DNA of 64,000 nt from Spinellus fusiger (Eukaryota; Mucoromycota; Mucoromycetes; Mucorales; Phycomycetaceae). This document shows, piece after piece, positions 35,301 to 46,151 of the stretch. The number at the start of each line of letters is the position of its first letter. The first letter of the stretch is position 1. The notes under the pieces were generated by a model, which was given only the letters and a program-made list of their open reading frames with translations, was not told where the DNA came from and did not search any database. Both the position numbers and the translations under genes were made by a program. The DNA is taken from positions 310,001 through 374,000 of the forward strand of contig JALLLS010000024.1 of the NCBI GenBank assembly GCA_025094145.1. Reading direction: 5' to 3'.

Positions 35301-38064
35301 TCCAACGTTATCTCGGATCCAACACAAGTCGCTTTACTGAACTTGATGATATTCCATCAAACACATTACTGTCTGCACAAAAGAAACCCAATGTTCATAG
35401 AGATGCTGTTCAACTTGTCGATCGATCTCAATTGGCTACACTTGCTCGTCTCTTATTCTTGCCTCAAACCATTTCAAAGGCTCTCTTGAACAGATTACTA
35501 TTGAATTTGTGTGAGAATAGCAAATCTCGAAGTGATCTTCTCTCACTTCTTGTGTGTGTCTTACATGATGGAAGCAATGATCTTTCAGCAGTAGATAAGA
35601 GTTTTGCTCAGCTGTCGGTTCAAAAGAATATTGTCAAGACAGTGGCTAAACCAAGAACACCTGCTCTACCTATTGAGAGTGAGACTGTACCTGATTTAAT
35701 CACCCAAAGATGTTTGGAAGTGTTGATGCATGTCGTCTCCTTCAATGATCAGTCATTGACCTACTTTTTAACCGAGAATGATTGTTTGGCAGGTCTTAAG
35801 CGTACAAGCAGCAAAAAAGGCAAAGGCAAAGAAAAGGCCTCTACTGCTCCTCTTTCAAGCAAATATCCTTTGCTTGTTCTTATGAGCTTACTCGATCGTC
35901 CCGTCTTTATTAAAAACACTGGATTAATGGAACAATTGATGCACCTATTAGGCACTATGTGTCGTCCTTTCCCTATTCTCGTTAAGAAATATGTTGAAAA
36001 GGTAGAAAACAAGCAGTTACAAAAGAACCAGTCTGTCCACGATACAAATGAAGAGCACGAACGAAGCATGCCAAAACCACCTACCATCCCAGACAACTAC
36101 CTTAAACTGGTAGTACATGTTCTTACTAATGGCGATTGTTCAGGAAAGACATTCCAGTACACTCTTGGTGCTATTTCACACTTGTCAAAATTAGATGGTG
36201 CTCTGCGTACCATTACCAACGAACTTGTAGATGATGCTCGCCATTCTGGTAAACAGTTGTTAACTGATTTGATTGAACTCTTGGATATTCTTGAACATGC
36301 CATGCCCGGAACTGAAATTCAAGGATCTACACTTTCTCACTTCTCAGCGGCTTCTGCTGATCAAGCCAAGTTACTGCGTGTTCTCAAGACCATTGATTAC
36401 ATGTATTCACCCAAATCGTCTACACAGTCCACAGAGAATAAAGAAGAGAAGCAGGCCAACAGCGAGGATGCTGCTAGAAATGAGAAGCGTGTTCTTCAAA
36501 TCTATGAAGAATTGGACTTTTTGCCACTCTGGAAGATGTTGGGACGTTGTTTAGCAGTGATTCATGAAAAGGAAGACTTGATCAGTGTGGCTACAGTCCT
36601 TTTGCCCTTGATAGAGTCTTTCTTGGTGGTATCCAAACACGCAGCTGAAAAGAGCCAAGTGCAGTACCCTAGCGCCTTGGGAAGCAACCCTACAGCTACT
36701 GTAGATACTGAAGCTGATTCTCCCGATGACTTTTTCTTCTCATTTACAGAAGATCACAAGAAAATCCTTAACATTATGGTGCGCAACAATCCTTCACTGA
36801 TGAGTGGCTCATTCTCTCTCTTGGTGCGCAATCCCAAGATGCTTGAGTTTGATAATAAGAGAAACTACTTTTCTCAGCGTCTTCATAAGCGCACTGCACC
36901 ACGCGAACATTATCCTGCTCTCCAGCTAAATGTGCGTCGCCAGTATGTATTTGAGGACTCTTACCATCAATTGCAAGGGCGTACAGGTGAAGAAATTAAG
37001 CATGGCAAGTTGAATGTACGCTTCTATGATGAAGAAGGTGTAGATGCAGGTGGAGTGACGCGTGAATGGTTCTCGGTGCTTGCCAGACAGATGTTTGATC
37101 CCAATTACGCACTGTTTATTACTTCTGCAGCTGACAAACTCACTTACCAGCCTAACCGTGCTTCATGGGTGAACCCAGATCATCTCAGTTTCTTTAAATT
37201 TGTGGGTCGTCTTATTGGAAAGGCCATTTACGATGGTCGTTTGTTGGATGCCTATTTTACACGTTCCTTCTACAAGCATATTCTTAGTCGTCAAGTAGAC
37301 TACCGTGATGTGGAGGCTATTGATCCTAGTTATTACAAGAGTTTAGTATGGATGTTGGAAAATAACATTACAGATGTGGTAGATCTTACATTCAGTGTGG
37401 ATACGGATGACTTTGGCACAACAAAGACAATTGATCTCAAGTCCGGCGGTCGTGATATTCCAGTGACAGAGCAAAATAAGCACGAATATGTCTGCCTAGT
37501 GACAGAACAGAAGCTTACAACGGCCATCAAGGACCAGATCAATGCATTCCTTCAAGGTTTCCATGACATTATTCCTGCATCTCTTATCCAGATCTTTAAT
37601 GAGCAAGAGTTGGAGTTACTTATTTCTGGATTGCCTGACATTGATATTGATGATTGGAGAAACAACACAGAATATGAGACCTACAGTGTGTCTTCTACTC
37701 AGGTGCAATGGTTCTGGCGTGCTGTCCGTAGCTTTGATCAGGAAGAGCGTGCCAAGTTGCTGCAGTTTGCTACTGGTACTTCCAAAGTACCTCTCAAGGG
37801 ATTCGCTCATTTGCAAGGATCGAGTGGTTTACAAAAGTTCCAGATTCACAAGGACTTTGGTGGTGAAAATCGCTTACCATCAGCACATACATGGTAAGTT
37901 TTTCTTTTTCTTTGTAGAGTAATTGTATAGACACTAACTCTCTCTCTCTCTCTTTGTACAGTTTTAATCAAATAGATTTACCCATGTACATCTCCTACGA
38001 GAGCTTAAGGGCTAATTTGTTCAAAGCTATCAATGAATGTTCCACTGGATTTGGATTTGTATAG
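26331..38064 (+). CDS. TOM1: Giant HECT E3 ubiquitin ligase, Tom1/HUWE1 type
   Basis: Fourteen exons: 26331-26372, 26440-26712, 26787-27285, 27368-27474, 27522-27666, 27727-27875, 27930-28957, 29028-29313, 29354-33212, 33254-33404, 33468-33683, 33728-33986, 34041-37893, 37962-38064. They give about 3,656 aa (yeast Tom1 about 3,270; human HUWE1 about 4,370). The N-terminal armadillo-like region matches family order; a UBA domain lies at 30541-30660 (TLVDMGFNRDAAEHALI). Long acidic stretches are encoded at 33250-33900, and ubiquitin-binding LP motifs at 34940-35110 (EFLEALPDDLRAEV, EFLDALPPEIRDEV). The HECT domain starts near 36990 and ends FGFV. The catalytic Cys is in HTCFNQIDLP, its codon split TG|T by the last intron. 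One base seems missing in exon 7 at the A run 28288-28292, where the frame changes. The ligase acts in protein quality control, histone turnover and mRNA export. Confidence 0.95.
32214..32348 (+). repeat. Coding tandem repeats in the Tom1/HUWE1 gene
   Basis: Within exon 9, four 12-bp units encode ETAK and about five 15-bp units encode TTTET-type repeats. The frame stays open. The region is a low-complexity, Thr/Glu-rich linker that is likely to vary in length between strains. Confidence 0.9.
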
Positions 38065-38870
38065 ACGGCAACCTTTTTCCCTCTCACTTTTTTTTTAATA
38101 ATATTTCTACAGTATTATTTTGCTCCGTGTACATACATAAACCAACATTAAGCATTTTATTCTATCAGGAATTCAACACGGTTTCATCACAAAGAGAGAG
38201 AGAGAGAAGCAAAATAAGGTTAAGACTACAGGAACACGAAAGAAAGAGAAAAGATACACAGTAACCGCACTGCTAAAGAACATTACGTTTTTCATCTGTT
38301 TTCTATTTCTCTATTTTATATTAAAAAACACATACACACATATTTAATCTTTTATATATGTATAAGGTGGGAGTAGTAGTGAAGATGGAGAGTATCTTAA
38401 CTAGTGTAAACAATGCTAGGAAGAGTAGTTATCAGAGAATAACAGCACCTATTTATAGGTGTTAGCTCTACACAACATGGTGTTCTATTAAGGAAAGAAG
38501 GGGAGTGTAGTAAAATGGCAGTATCTCTTGTTTGGAATAGTCAACTATTGATTGCTACTTCTTTCATACAATTTGTGTATAGCATAAAATAAGATAAAGA
38601 TATAAGATAATCTTACTGTTTATACTAAAGATCAAATTCTATTCATAATAAAGTGTATTATAGTATTAGATCAAGGTCTAAATACATATCTCCAACTGAG
38701 GCAGAATGCTTGATTCAGTAGCAGTTATCTTCCATACTCAGCTGTTTTACTGAATGATTCTAGCACTCAAGTTATCAGTTGCAGTGAGACAGTTTATGTG
38801 CATCAAGTGGTTGGTTTGTGTGTTAATTCTTTAATTTACTTTGAGTAACTCAATTGTCTCGCTGTCGTTT
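38065..38870. other. Intergenic, 3' flank of Tom1/HUWE1
   Basis: AT-rich DNA with no supported gene. A short AG run lies at about 38193-38207. The segment probably contains the 3' UTR and poly(A) site of the ligase gene. Confidence 0.5.
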
Positions 38871-38879
38871 TTCTTTCTC

Positions 38880-39830
38880 TTCTTAATAAAAGCATCCTTC
38901 TTTTGAACATCCTTTTGTTTGCACAATTTCAGCAGGTGGTTCCCGTTTGGATCTCTTATATTTTTGTCTCATGTGCATATTGAATCCTGCTTCATCAATA
39001 AAAACATAGTTGCTATGTCAATTTATTTCTTCATTATTCATATACTCCAACGCATACATACTTCTTTGATTCAAAGTACTCTCAGATGCTCTCACAGATA
39101 TAGATTTATCCAGCTTCTTAATAGTGAGAGAGGTATCCTAAACAAGATGCTTATGAAGACAAAAAGGAGTAGTGGGCGTAATGTAAGGGAAAGCATAAAT
39201 CAGTGCATCTATTATCTCCCACAAGACAGCAGCAGCAGCAGTGTCATACTATTGACAAAGGAAGTATATGTACTTTGATTCAGGCTTCCTATTGTTTCTT
39301 CCTAAACATGACACCCTTTTGATACCTCGTAAATGTATTTATTCATCGTCCTTGTATGTTTTCACATAATTCTGAGCTGTTTTTAAAACTATGCCTACTA
39401 TTAGTCCTGCTTTTCTTACAGACACTCTTTGTTTAATGACAAGGCCAAGTAGTTCTTGTATTTTGATTGAAGACTGAGAACAATATGAGCCCCTAATGTT
39501 TTTAGTTGTTCTAGTTTTTATTGTCATATTTGATTTACATTCTAATCCTTGCTGAACTACAGCTCTTGACTCTTGTTGAATAGTCACAGTAATTTCCTTT
39601 AAATACTTACAAAAAGACTAGAAGCTACTGATATTCATAAGCCTTTTTATATCTGACAGTTTTTTATAGGCCCTCTTTCCTTGACATTTGGTTACCATTC
39701 CAAGGCAGCAGTTTTGTAAAGGTCCACCCGATTTTCTCTGAACATATCCATGGGATCAAACTTGAGAATTCCATCAACAATATTGAGGCAGTGCATATAT
39801 TCAGGAGGTATATCGTTAATAGACTATATA
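38880..39830 (-). mobile_element. Degenerate DDE (IS630/Tc1-superfamily) transposase relic
   Basis: Read on the minus strand, the N-terminal part gives FDPMDMFRENRVDLYKTAALEW near 39780-39690 and a helix-turn-helix KQRVSVRKAGLIVGIVLKTAQNYVKTY (39450-39350). Further down come TIKKLDKSISVRASESTLNQ (39120-39060) and the catalytic-region motif FFIDEAGFNMHM (39005-38970). Several stops and frameshifts separate these blocks. The motif set is typical of a DDE-endonuclease transposase family common in Mucorales genomes (from memory). No terminal inverted repeats could be picked out, so the limits are approximate. Confidence 0.75.
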
Positions 39831-40208
39831 TATTTATATATATTTATATATATTTATATAAACTTAAGAAAACAATGAGTACACAAGAGAGAGAGAGAGA
39901 AAATAACAATATACAAAATAAATAAATCAGGTGCTCAAATCGTTTTATTTTTTATTTTTTATTATTAAAGAAAAGAAAAGAAACTAATATCAAATGAAGG
40001 CAGAGAAATAATATCGTTTGTTACCATAAGACTATTAGTACAGAACACTTAATATAAAAGTATAGTCCAATACATAGGGTAAGATAAATACTTATCATTT
40101 CCTAATCCTAATTCTTTATTTGCACCACACAATCTTATTCACTTATAAGATAGAGAATGGTTAAGCTCCAAACTTAATACTTTATTTTCACTGAGATCTT
40201 GTTTAACT
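39831..40208. other. AT-rich intergenic
   Basis: It contains three copies of an 11-bp TATATATTTAT unit at 39825-39860, an AG run at 39889-39900 and an AAAG tract near 39968-39982. No gene is seen. Confidence 0.5.
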
Positions 40209-40867
40209 TCAGCTATTTTCAACAAGACTTCTGATATGTTTGCTCAACTTGAACTGTCCAAGAATATCAGCAGGAATTTGGTGTGCACCTTCAACAGTTC
40301 TAATACACTATAAAATTGGTATAACAACAACAGTACATGAGTATCTTTACGTATACAAATAAAAACACTTTTTTTCTTAATATATCTATTTATGTCTTAC
40401 ATTAGGAGCACCACACCAACATTGAAAAGGTTGAGCTAAAATAGAATGTGTAAGCAAGTATACACAGTCTCTGTGTTATCTTATGATTTACCCATTTCCC
40501 ATTCTGTAGAAGGGTAGAAGAAAGTCAATTCATCTCCAACTTTAATGTCTGAAAGTGCCTTCACCAAACGCTGTTCAACATCTACATAAACTGTAGGTTG
40601 ACAGGAATGATTTAAATAGGCCAGATCACTGCTCAATTCAATATGTTCTGTTGTGGAGACTTGGACAGTAGAATAAAGTTTCTCGCTTACGACATATCCC
40701 TCCAATGATGCAACCACTGAGTCTTTAGGGAAATCACGATCAGCTATAAGTTTGCTAGAGAAGCTCTCGGATGAGTCTTGACGGAGAATATGAAAATAAC
40801 CAGGATGACTAGGCTGGTTCTGTAATGCTAGAGGGGTTTTGGCGTCAGCGATAATATTGGAGGTCAT
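40209..40867 (-). CDS. Small SET-domain protein with post-SET motif
   Basis: Exons 40492-40867, 40401-40435 and 40209-40307 give a complete 169-aa protein. The SET core is visible: a beta-rich start (FHILRQDSSESFSSKLIADRDF), LAYLNHSCQPTVYVDVEQR (the NHSCxPN-like cofactor motif with Thr-Val in place of Asn), then IKVGDELTFFYPSTEWEM. The post-SET segment FQCWCGAPNC supplies the CxCxxxxC zinc cysteines and spans the second intron junction. The protein is almost only a SET domain, with no pre-SET, so its methylation target cannot be told. It could modify a non-histone protein. Mobile-element relics lie within 1 kb on either side. Confidence 0.85.
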
Positions 40868-41262
40868 TATAGGATAGTAAGATTATAAGTAAATCAGAAT
40901 GTTAATTTACAAAGGTTGTTTCTTTGATGGCTTTTTATATTGTTATACCAATAACAAGGGTGATTGTTTTTACGTAACTGTTGAAAGTAGAGTACCTATC
41001 TTGTGAATTTAAAGAGAGTCTCATAACCATAATTCACCAATGGAACTCTCAAAACAGTAGTTATGCATTAGGCATAATTCTCTCCAATATTGGAGAGATT
41101 TATTAAGCTCCATATCATTTAAAACTAAGTGAGATAGAATGTAGCTCAAATGTAACCCTTTACACACGAGGAGATCTTTAGGATATAAAAAGAAATAGTC
41201 GAAATACAATTGTTTAAAAATAACAAATCAATTTGAAAAGGAGCAAAAATAAATTAAAATGT
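40868..41262. other. Intergenic between SET gene and solo LTR
   Basis: A 62-codon minus-strand ORF at 41021-41209 has no recognisable motif. It may be a fragment of the neighbouring mobile DNA. The promoter of the SET gene should lie in the first 200 bp. Confidence 0.4.
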
Positions 41263-41543
41263 TGTCGTCTTGGGGTTTAACCAAAGGAAATCCAAACAGT
41301 TCAAAGAGTAAACAAAATCTGATCTTTATTGATGGGTCTTTCACACTTTTTTTTATACTTTTCTAATTACTAATATCTACTAGTAAAAAGCTATGGAAAA
41401 CCCCCCCTCTTACTAAAGTATCATCCTTAGATATACGCCTTGCTACTAACTCTTCTTCTACCATGTGGTCCCATTTAGGTAATCTGTGTTTCTATCGACT
41501 GGGATGATCGATATCTCTATTTATGGAAGGTGATTATCCGACA
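41263..41543 (+). repeat. Solo LTR A (281 bp) with ATGT target-site duplication
   Basis: It starts TGTCGTCTTGGGG and ends ATCCGACA, i.e. with matching TGTCG...CGACA termini. ATGT is found on both sides (41259-41262 and 41544-41547). It is clearly related to the LTR at 43228-43482 (shared start TGTCGTCTT and the CAAAGGAAATCC block) but quite diverged. No internal retrotransposon sequence is attached. Confidence 0.8.
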
Positions 41544-41656
41544 ATGTATTCATGTTAGTTTTTAAATAAAGATTATTATGTAAATTTACCTGTAAATATC
41601 TGAATCCCAGAGAAAACCACTTTCCATGTAGCGACATATAATATGAATACAAATAT

Positions 41657-42235
41657 CTATTCTTCTCGACAGAATGGAACTGGTCGATGGAGACCATTCA
41701 AAGTCTCTTCTGTGATTGTATAGATATTTTCTGATGCATTCACATCTCTGTTCCAAACAATTCCACAACCTTGGCAAGCGTGGATACTGTTGCAATTTAC
41801 TAATGCTTTGGTGAGGTTGTTTGTGTTATAAGTGTAGCAGATCTTGAGAACAAAAATAAGAGTAACTGTTAGAAGAACTTTTTATATTGGGTAAGAGGTC
41901 AATCAGGTTTACTCTCGATGTTTGAAACTCATCAACATCAACCACAAGATCTCCACCCTTTTGTCTCTTTTTTTCAATGATTGATATAAAATTCTTGGCA
42001 AACCAATACGATGGCCTATAAACTTGACAGCATCTTTTGCCTTTATTCCTGTGCCATAGGCAACGACTGGTAGTTTGGTAGGATCGTACTCCAATCTTCT
42101 TAGGTGCCAATACCCCTTTTCAATAATAAAATAATAGTAAAAACAACTAGTCCAATATGTATCAACATACTCTCTATGTGTGTGTCGTATTACTCTTGCA
42201 CTGACACCTTGCCTTTGTCTTTGTAACGGATTCAC
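41657..42235 (-). pseudogene. Fanzor/TnpB-like RNA-guided-nuclease relic (C-terminal RuvC and zinc ribbon)
   Basis: Three minus-strand blocks in different frames lie in the right order. First, LPVVAYGTGIKAKDAVKFIGHR (about 42085-42020), the segment before the active site. Second, VVDVDEFQTSRVN (about 41950-41910), the RuvC-II glutamate motif. Third, HACQGCGIVWNRDVNASENI (41790-41725), the CxxC half of the zinc ribbon followed by the RuvC-III Asp in NRDVNAS. It continues PVPFCREE and then a stop (41657-41659). At least two frameshifts break it and the second CxxC is lost, so it is inactive. The N-terminal half is missing or unrecognisable upstream of 42235. No guide-RNA element could be identified. 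Confidence 0.8.
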
Positions 42236-42989
42236 TGAGTTTATTAAAATAATAAAATATACAATAGAAACTGACTAACATGTCAGACACAATAAACATA
42301 CACAGACACTCACCAGATCACAACTGTTGGTTTATATGCCAGACAAAGGCAAACAAAATAAAGAGGGTAGAAGATATGGAGAAAAACAGACAGTGGTTGG
42401 CAGGTATTTATATCCGAACAGAAGAGAACAAAACGAAATTTCACAACTCATTTGCTTAATCAGAACTACCAAAGCAATGCAGACTACAACAACATCTTAG
42501 AAAGAAAAAGAATTGCTTAAAGAACAGTTGCCTAGTTACCCGTTGTGCTCAAATCGTGTGTTGTGTTCCTGTTCATATACCCTCTTTGATTTCCCTAGAC
42601 CACCCTTTGTATCCAATACTCCATTTCTTTGTCCCTGCTAGAGACCAAATATCTATACATTTATCTCTCCAGTGGTCTTGTTGATAACCTTACTGCCCAT
42701 TATTACAGAATAAAGAATATATTTTACAAAGTTACATAGTATAGATTTTGAGGCTACCTATATATATATATCTTTAAGCTACAAGGATCAAAGCTATACG
42801 ATAATAACATCTCAGTAAATTCATAAATAGATTTCCTTCTCTTGTCCTATGTATGTTTCAAGGGAAGAGATAAACTTTATTTACAGCAAAATCACTTTAT
42901 GGAATTCTATGGCCTTGAAATACAAAACCAGAATTATACACACTATCGGACAGGACAGTTACCCTTCCCAGTCTTCTTGAATGTTCTAT
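42236..42989. other. Intergenic, no gene seen
   Basis: AT-rich DNA upstream of the Fanzor relic. Any remaining N-terminal Fanzor sequence or element terminus would be here, but I cannot recognise one. A short TA run lies at 42760-42771. Confidence 0.4.
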
Positions 42990-44598
42990 GAAAGCCATAG
43001 CTATTGTTTGAGAACAGCAGATTAGACAAATTCATAGTAATATATATGAACAATAGTCATAATATTTCTTTGGTTGGATAATGTGTTTGAAAAGAACCTT
43101 TTCACTGTCTGTCTGTTTTAGCATTGACTATGGACTGTGCAATTAAACACTATAAAGTTGGATAAAAGGAAGAAGTAAACCTGGCATTGCAACTCAATCA
43201 CTGTATTTAATGTTTAACATGTGCTATTGTCGTCTTTGATCTTAGGTATCAAAGGAAATCCGGACAGTTAAACGTGTAGTAGAACTCTGTTGTTTATTCA
43301 TTCAATTGCGTACTTCTTTTATACTGTTTCTACGCACTACTTCTGCTAACTTATGATATAATAATTACATCTTTAAGGGCGAGCTATCCTTTAGTCTAAT
43401 TTCAACTGTTCACCTTTCTTTTTCCAGTTGGCTTCTTCACTAAAGATGTCATTATCTATAAAAGGAAAGTGACATCACGACACTATCCTTAAGCCTACAG
43501 TATTTTCAGTGTGACACTGCTTAAGAAAGATGTATTACAGAACGTATAGAGTTAACTCTAGTGATAATTGTCTAGAAAATAGAGCCAAACTCACTTACAT
43601 TGAGAACAGTGTATTCATTTATTGACTCAGTATTCATAATCACCTCAATTATCTCATTGTAACTGGTATTAACAGTGATGCTTAATGATAACAAGGTATT
43701 GTTTCTAATACTGTCTTTTAGGCCCAAGGCAAATAGAGTATGAATTGTTTGACTTGTGAGTTTTATGAGTGAAGACTAAAATGTATACGTTACCAGAATA
43801 GAGAGAAAAATTATTTATTTTGATATTCCTCTTTTGTTATTTCCCATACTGTCCATAAAACTTAGCGCCCAAGTACTCATCAATATGAGCATAACTGAGC
43901 AAGGTAATGTACTATTATTAACAGAGAGAAGCAATAGAGAGAAGTTGTAGACACTACCAAGGACTATTCTAGTGATAAAAAGGTAAGCAGTGTCTTTATC
44001 TGGGCGTGGGCTCATTGTATTCCACAAGAAACTCATTGTATTGTTATTAGGCAAGTAAAGACTCTTTTCAAGTCAGTACCAAGTAGTCTTCTATATTGTC
44101 TAGGGTGTCTAGGGTATATTCCTGAGCATATTTATCTATCTACCAAAGATAAAACACAAGTCTTTTGGGTGTAGATTCTATTGATAGGAGGGAGTTCACT
44201 TAGGCAGTAGCTATAGTCATAATATAGTATTAGCTATACTATTATAATAAATAATCTTATTTATAAACACTATATTTTACTGATAATACAATTTGATACT
44301 GAGGTATTCTACAAAAAAAAATTGGATATTTGCAAACCTTTGATTTTAATTATTATTCCATAAAAGGGCAAAATATTTTTCGACGTAAAAGGAAGATATC
44401 ACTGCTTAAAGGCCAGAAAAATATGCTGTACTATGCCGATTTGTATTACGATCCTTTATGCCTATGTCATGGGAGATCAATCATTTTCTACTTTTGCATA
44501 AGATCATACTGTAATATTTGAGTGGATAATTTAAAATAGTAGCTTCAGAAAAAGACAGGAGATGAACTCCACAGAAACATCCTTGGAGTCAATAAATA
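42990..44598 (+). repeat. Unnamed ~1.5 kb dispersed repeat, copy 1 (carries a solo LTR)
   Basis: It aligns with the reverse complement of 11225-12710 along its length, interrupted by the 255-bp LTR at 43228-43482. Shared small ORFs: minus strand 43815-44054 (PDKDTAYLFITRIVLGSVY) and plus strand 44330-44521 (MQTFDFNYYSIKGQN). It stops exactly at the TA where the Tc1 element at 44599 begins. No known domain and no terminal repeat is visible. Identity to copy 3 looks roughly 85-90 % in the best blocks, by eye. Confidence 0.8.
43228..43482 (+). repeat. Solo LTR B (255 bp) with CTAT target-site duplication
   Basis: It starts TGTCGTCTTTGATC and ends ATCACGACA, so the termini are inverted TGTCGT/ACGACA. 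CTAT flanks it at 43224-43227 and 43483-43486. The uninterrupted copy of the host repeat (reverse complement near 12420-12440) reads GTGTTATCCTTAG where this copy has GTGCTAT-LTR-CTATCCTTAAG. That is an empty-site proof of insertion and a 4-bp duplication. Confidence 0.9.
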
Positions 44599-45936
44599 CA
44601 GTCACGCACCATTGAATTGAATACCTTTGAATATAAATTTCAGGACGAAATATTTAGGATATGTTCAACATTAGATAAAACACTCCACATTTGATATAGA
44701 AGCTTCAAACTTTCACACACAAAAGCTTAATATCTTTAATTATAGAAAATAGAATAATACAGTTAATATTCTGTATGGCCTCCTTTGGCATCAACTACAG
44801 CCTGGCATCTATCTGTCATACTCAGAACTCATTGTTGTGCAAGTTCAACACCAACCCTCTCCCACTCTTCTGCAATTAGAGCCTTCAAACTTTCAACACT
44901 GGTAATAGATACCCTTATTTCCTCAATTCGTCTTTCCAAGGCCCACCAGATGTGTTCAATTGGGTTCAAGTCAGGATTTTGTGCGGGCCAGTACTCAAAG
45001 CCCCTAATCTGATGCGTCTCTCTCCACCATCTGGCATAGGCCCCAGTATGACAACTAGCACCCTCTTCTTGTAACAGAAACTCCCTATCCTCTTTCTGAT
45101 GCAATTCCATGAACCAAGGATGGAACTCACCAGCCAAAATCTTGATATATTCGTCTTGGTTTACAGTGCCATCAACAAAGACTCATGGGCCAAATCCGCC
45201 CGCCCAAAAACAGCTCCAAAGCATGACCCCTCCGCCACCAAACTTTGTTGTTGGAACAATAGGATTAGGATCATACCTTTCTTCAACTTTTCTGATTACA
45301 TGGGCACTTCCATCGTTCCCTTTCACGGTGTACCTGGACTCATCAGACTAAATAACCCCTCTCCACTGGTCGTTCGTCCAATTGACATGTTATTTAGCCC
45401 AACGAAGCCGTTTCTCTTTGTGTTTTTCAGTTAAGGCTGGCTTGTGAGCTGGAGAAAAAGATCCAAACCCTAACTGCTTACAGTAACGGATAATAGTGTT
45501 TCTACATACATCAACCTAAATCTTCAACATTCCCAATTTCAACTGATTATATGAGGCAAATGGGTCCTCTCTAATGACCTTTTCCAGGTGTCTGAAGTCC
45601 CTCTCACTGGCTTTCTTAGGTTTTCCATGACTCTTTAAACGCAATGGTGACCCACATTTTTTGATGTTTCTGATAATATTTTGAACTGTGGGCTTTTTCA
45701 TCTCAAACGTAGTTGAGATGATAGTCAATTTCAATCCAGCCTTAAACAGGTAATAAATGCCCCATCATCTTCTATCTTTTGCCTTATCATATTCTCCACG
45801 AGTGTGTGTTTCTGAAAATGTATCTGACGTGTAGTGTTGGTTTAATAATATTTGGAAAGAAGAAGAGTTTTATGCAAAAAAAAAGTTTTTTTTTATTAAA
45901 ATTTAGGCAAGTATTAAATTCAATGGTGCGTGACTG
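44599..45936 (-). mobile_element. Tc1-type transposon with both inverted repeats, transposase inactivated
   Basis: The left end CAGTCACGCACCATTGAATT (44599-44618) and its complement at the right end (to 45936) form a terminal inverted repeat of about 27 bp. TA is found on each side (44597-44598, 45937-45938). Length is 1,338 bp. The single minus-strand transposase relic (44764-45735) keeps the helix-turn-helix (KKPTVQNIIRNIKK), SDES, VMLWSCFWAGGFG, ASCHTGAYARWW and NPDLNPIEHIWWAL (DD34E residues). In-frame stops occur before SDES, in GFGP*VFVDG and in AQQ*VLSMTDRCQAV. The element at 1650-2408 is an older copy of this family. Confidence 0.93.
44764..45735 (-). pseudogene. Defective Tc1 transposase gene
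   Basis: This coding relic lies inside the 44599-45936 element and ends AVVDAKGGHTEY (stop 44764-44766). The catalytic Asp of SDES, the Asp of NPDLNP and the Glu of IEHIWW are all still present. Nonsense codons and at least one frame change at the N-terminal side prevent expression. The residue before SDES, usually Trp in this family, is a TAG. Confidence 0.85.
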
Positions 45937-46151
45937 TATAAGCCCACATAGTATTTGAAACATAGCACTGCTTAAGAAAGATTCATTATAAGACACACAC
46001 AGAATTAATTCTAGTAATTATTGTCCATAAAATAGAACCGAACTTACTTACATTGAGCACAGTGCATTCATTCATTGACTCAATATTCATAATCACCTTA
46101 ATTATTTTATTGTAACTGGCATTAACAGTGATGCTTAATGATTACAAGGTA

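Noticed and set aside
38919..39278. 119-codon plus-strand ORF
   Set aside because: The opposite strand carries recognisable transposase motifs in several frames; the plus-strand frame has no known features.
41263..43482. The two related LTRs as 5' and 3' ends of one retrotransposon
   Set aside because: They have different target-site duplications (ATGT and CTAT), are strongly diverged, and no gag/pol sequence lies between them; the Fanzor relic does.
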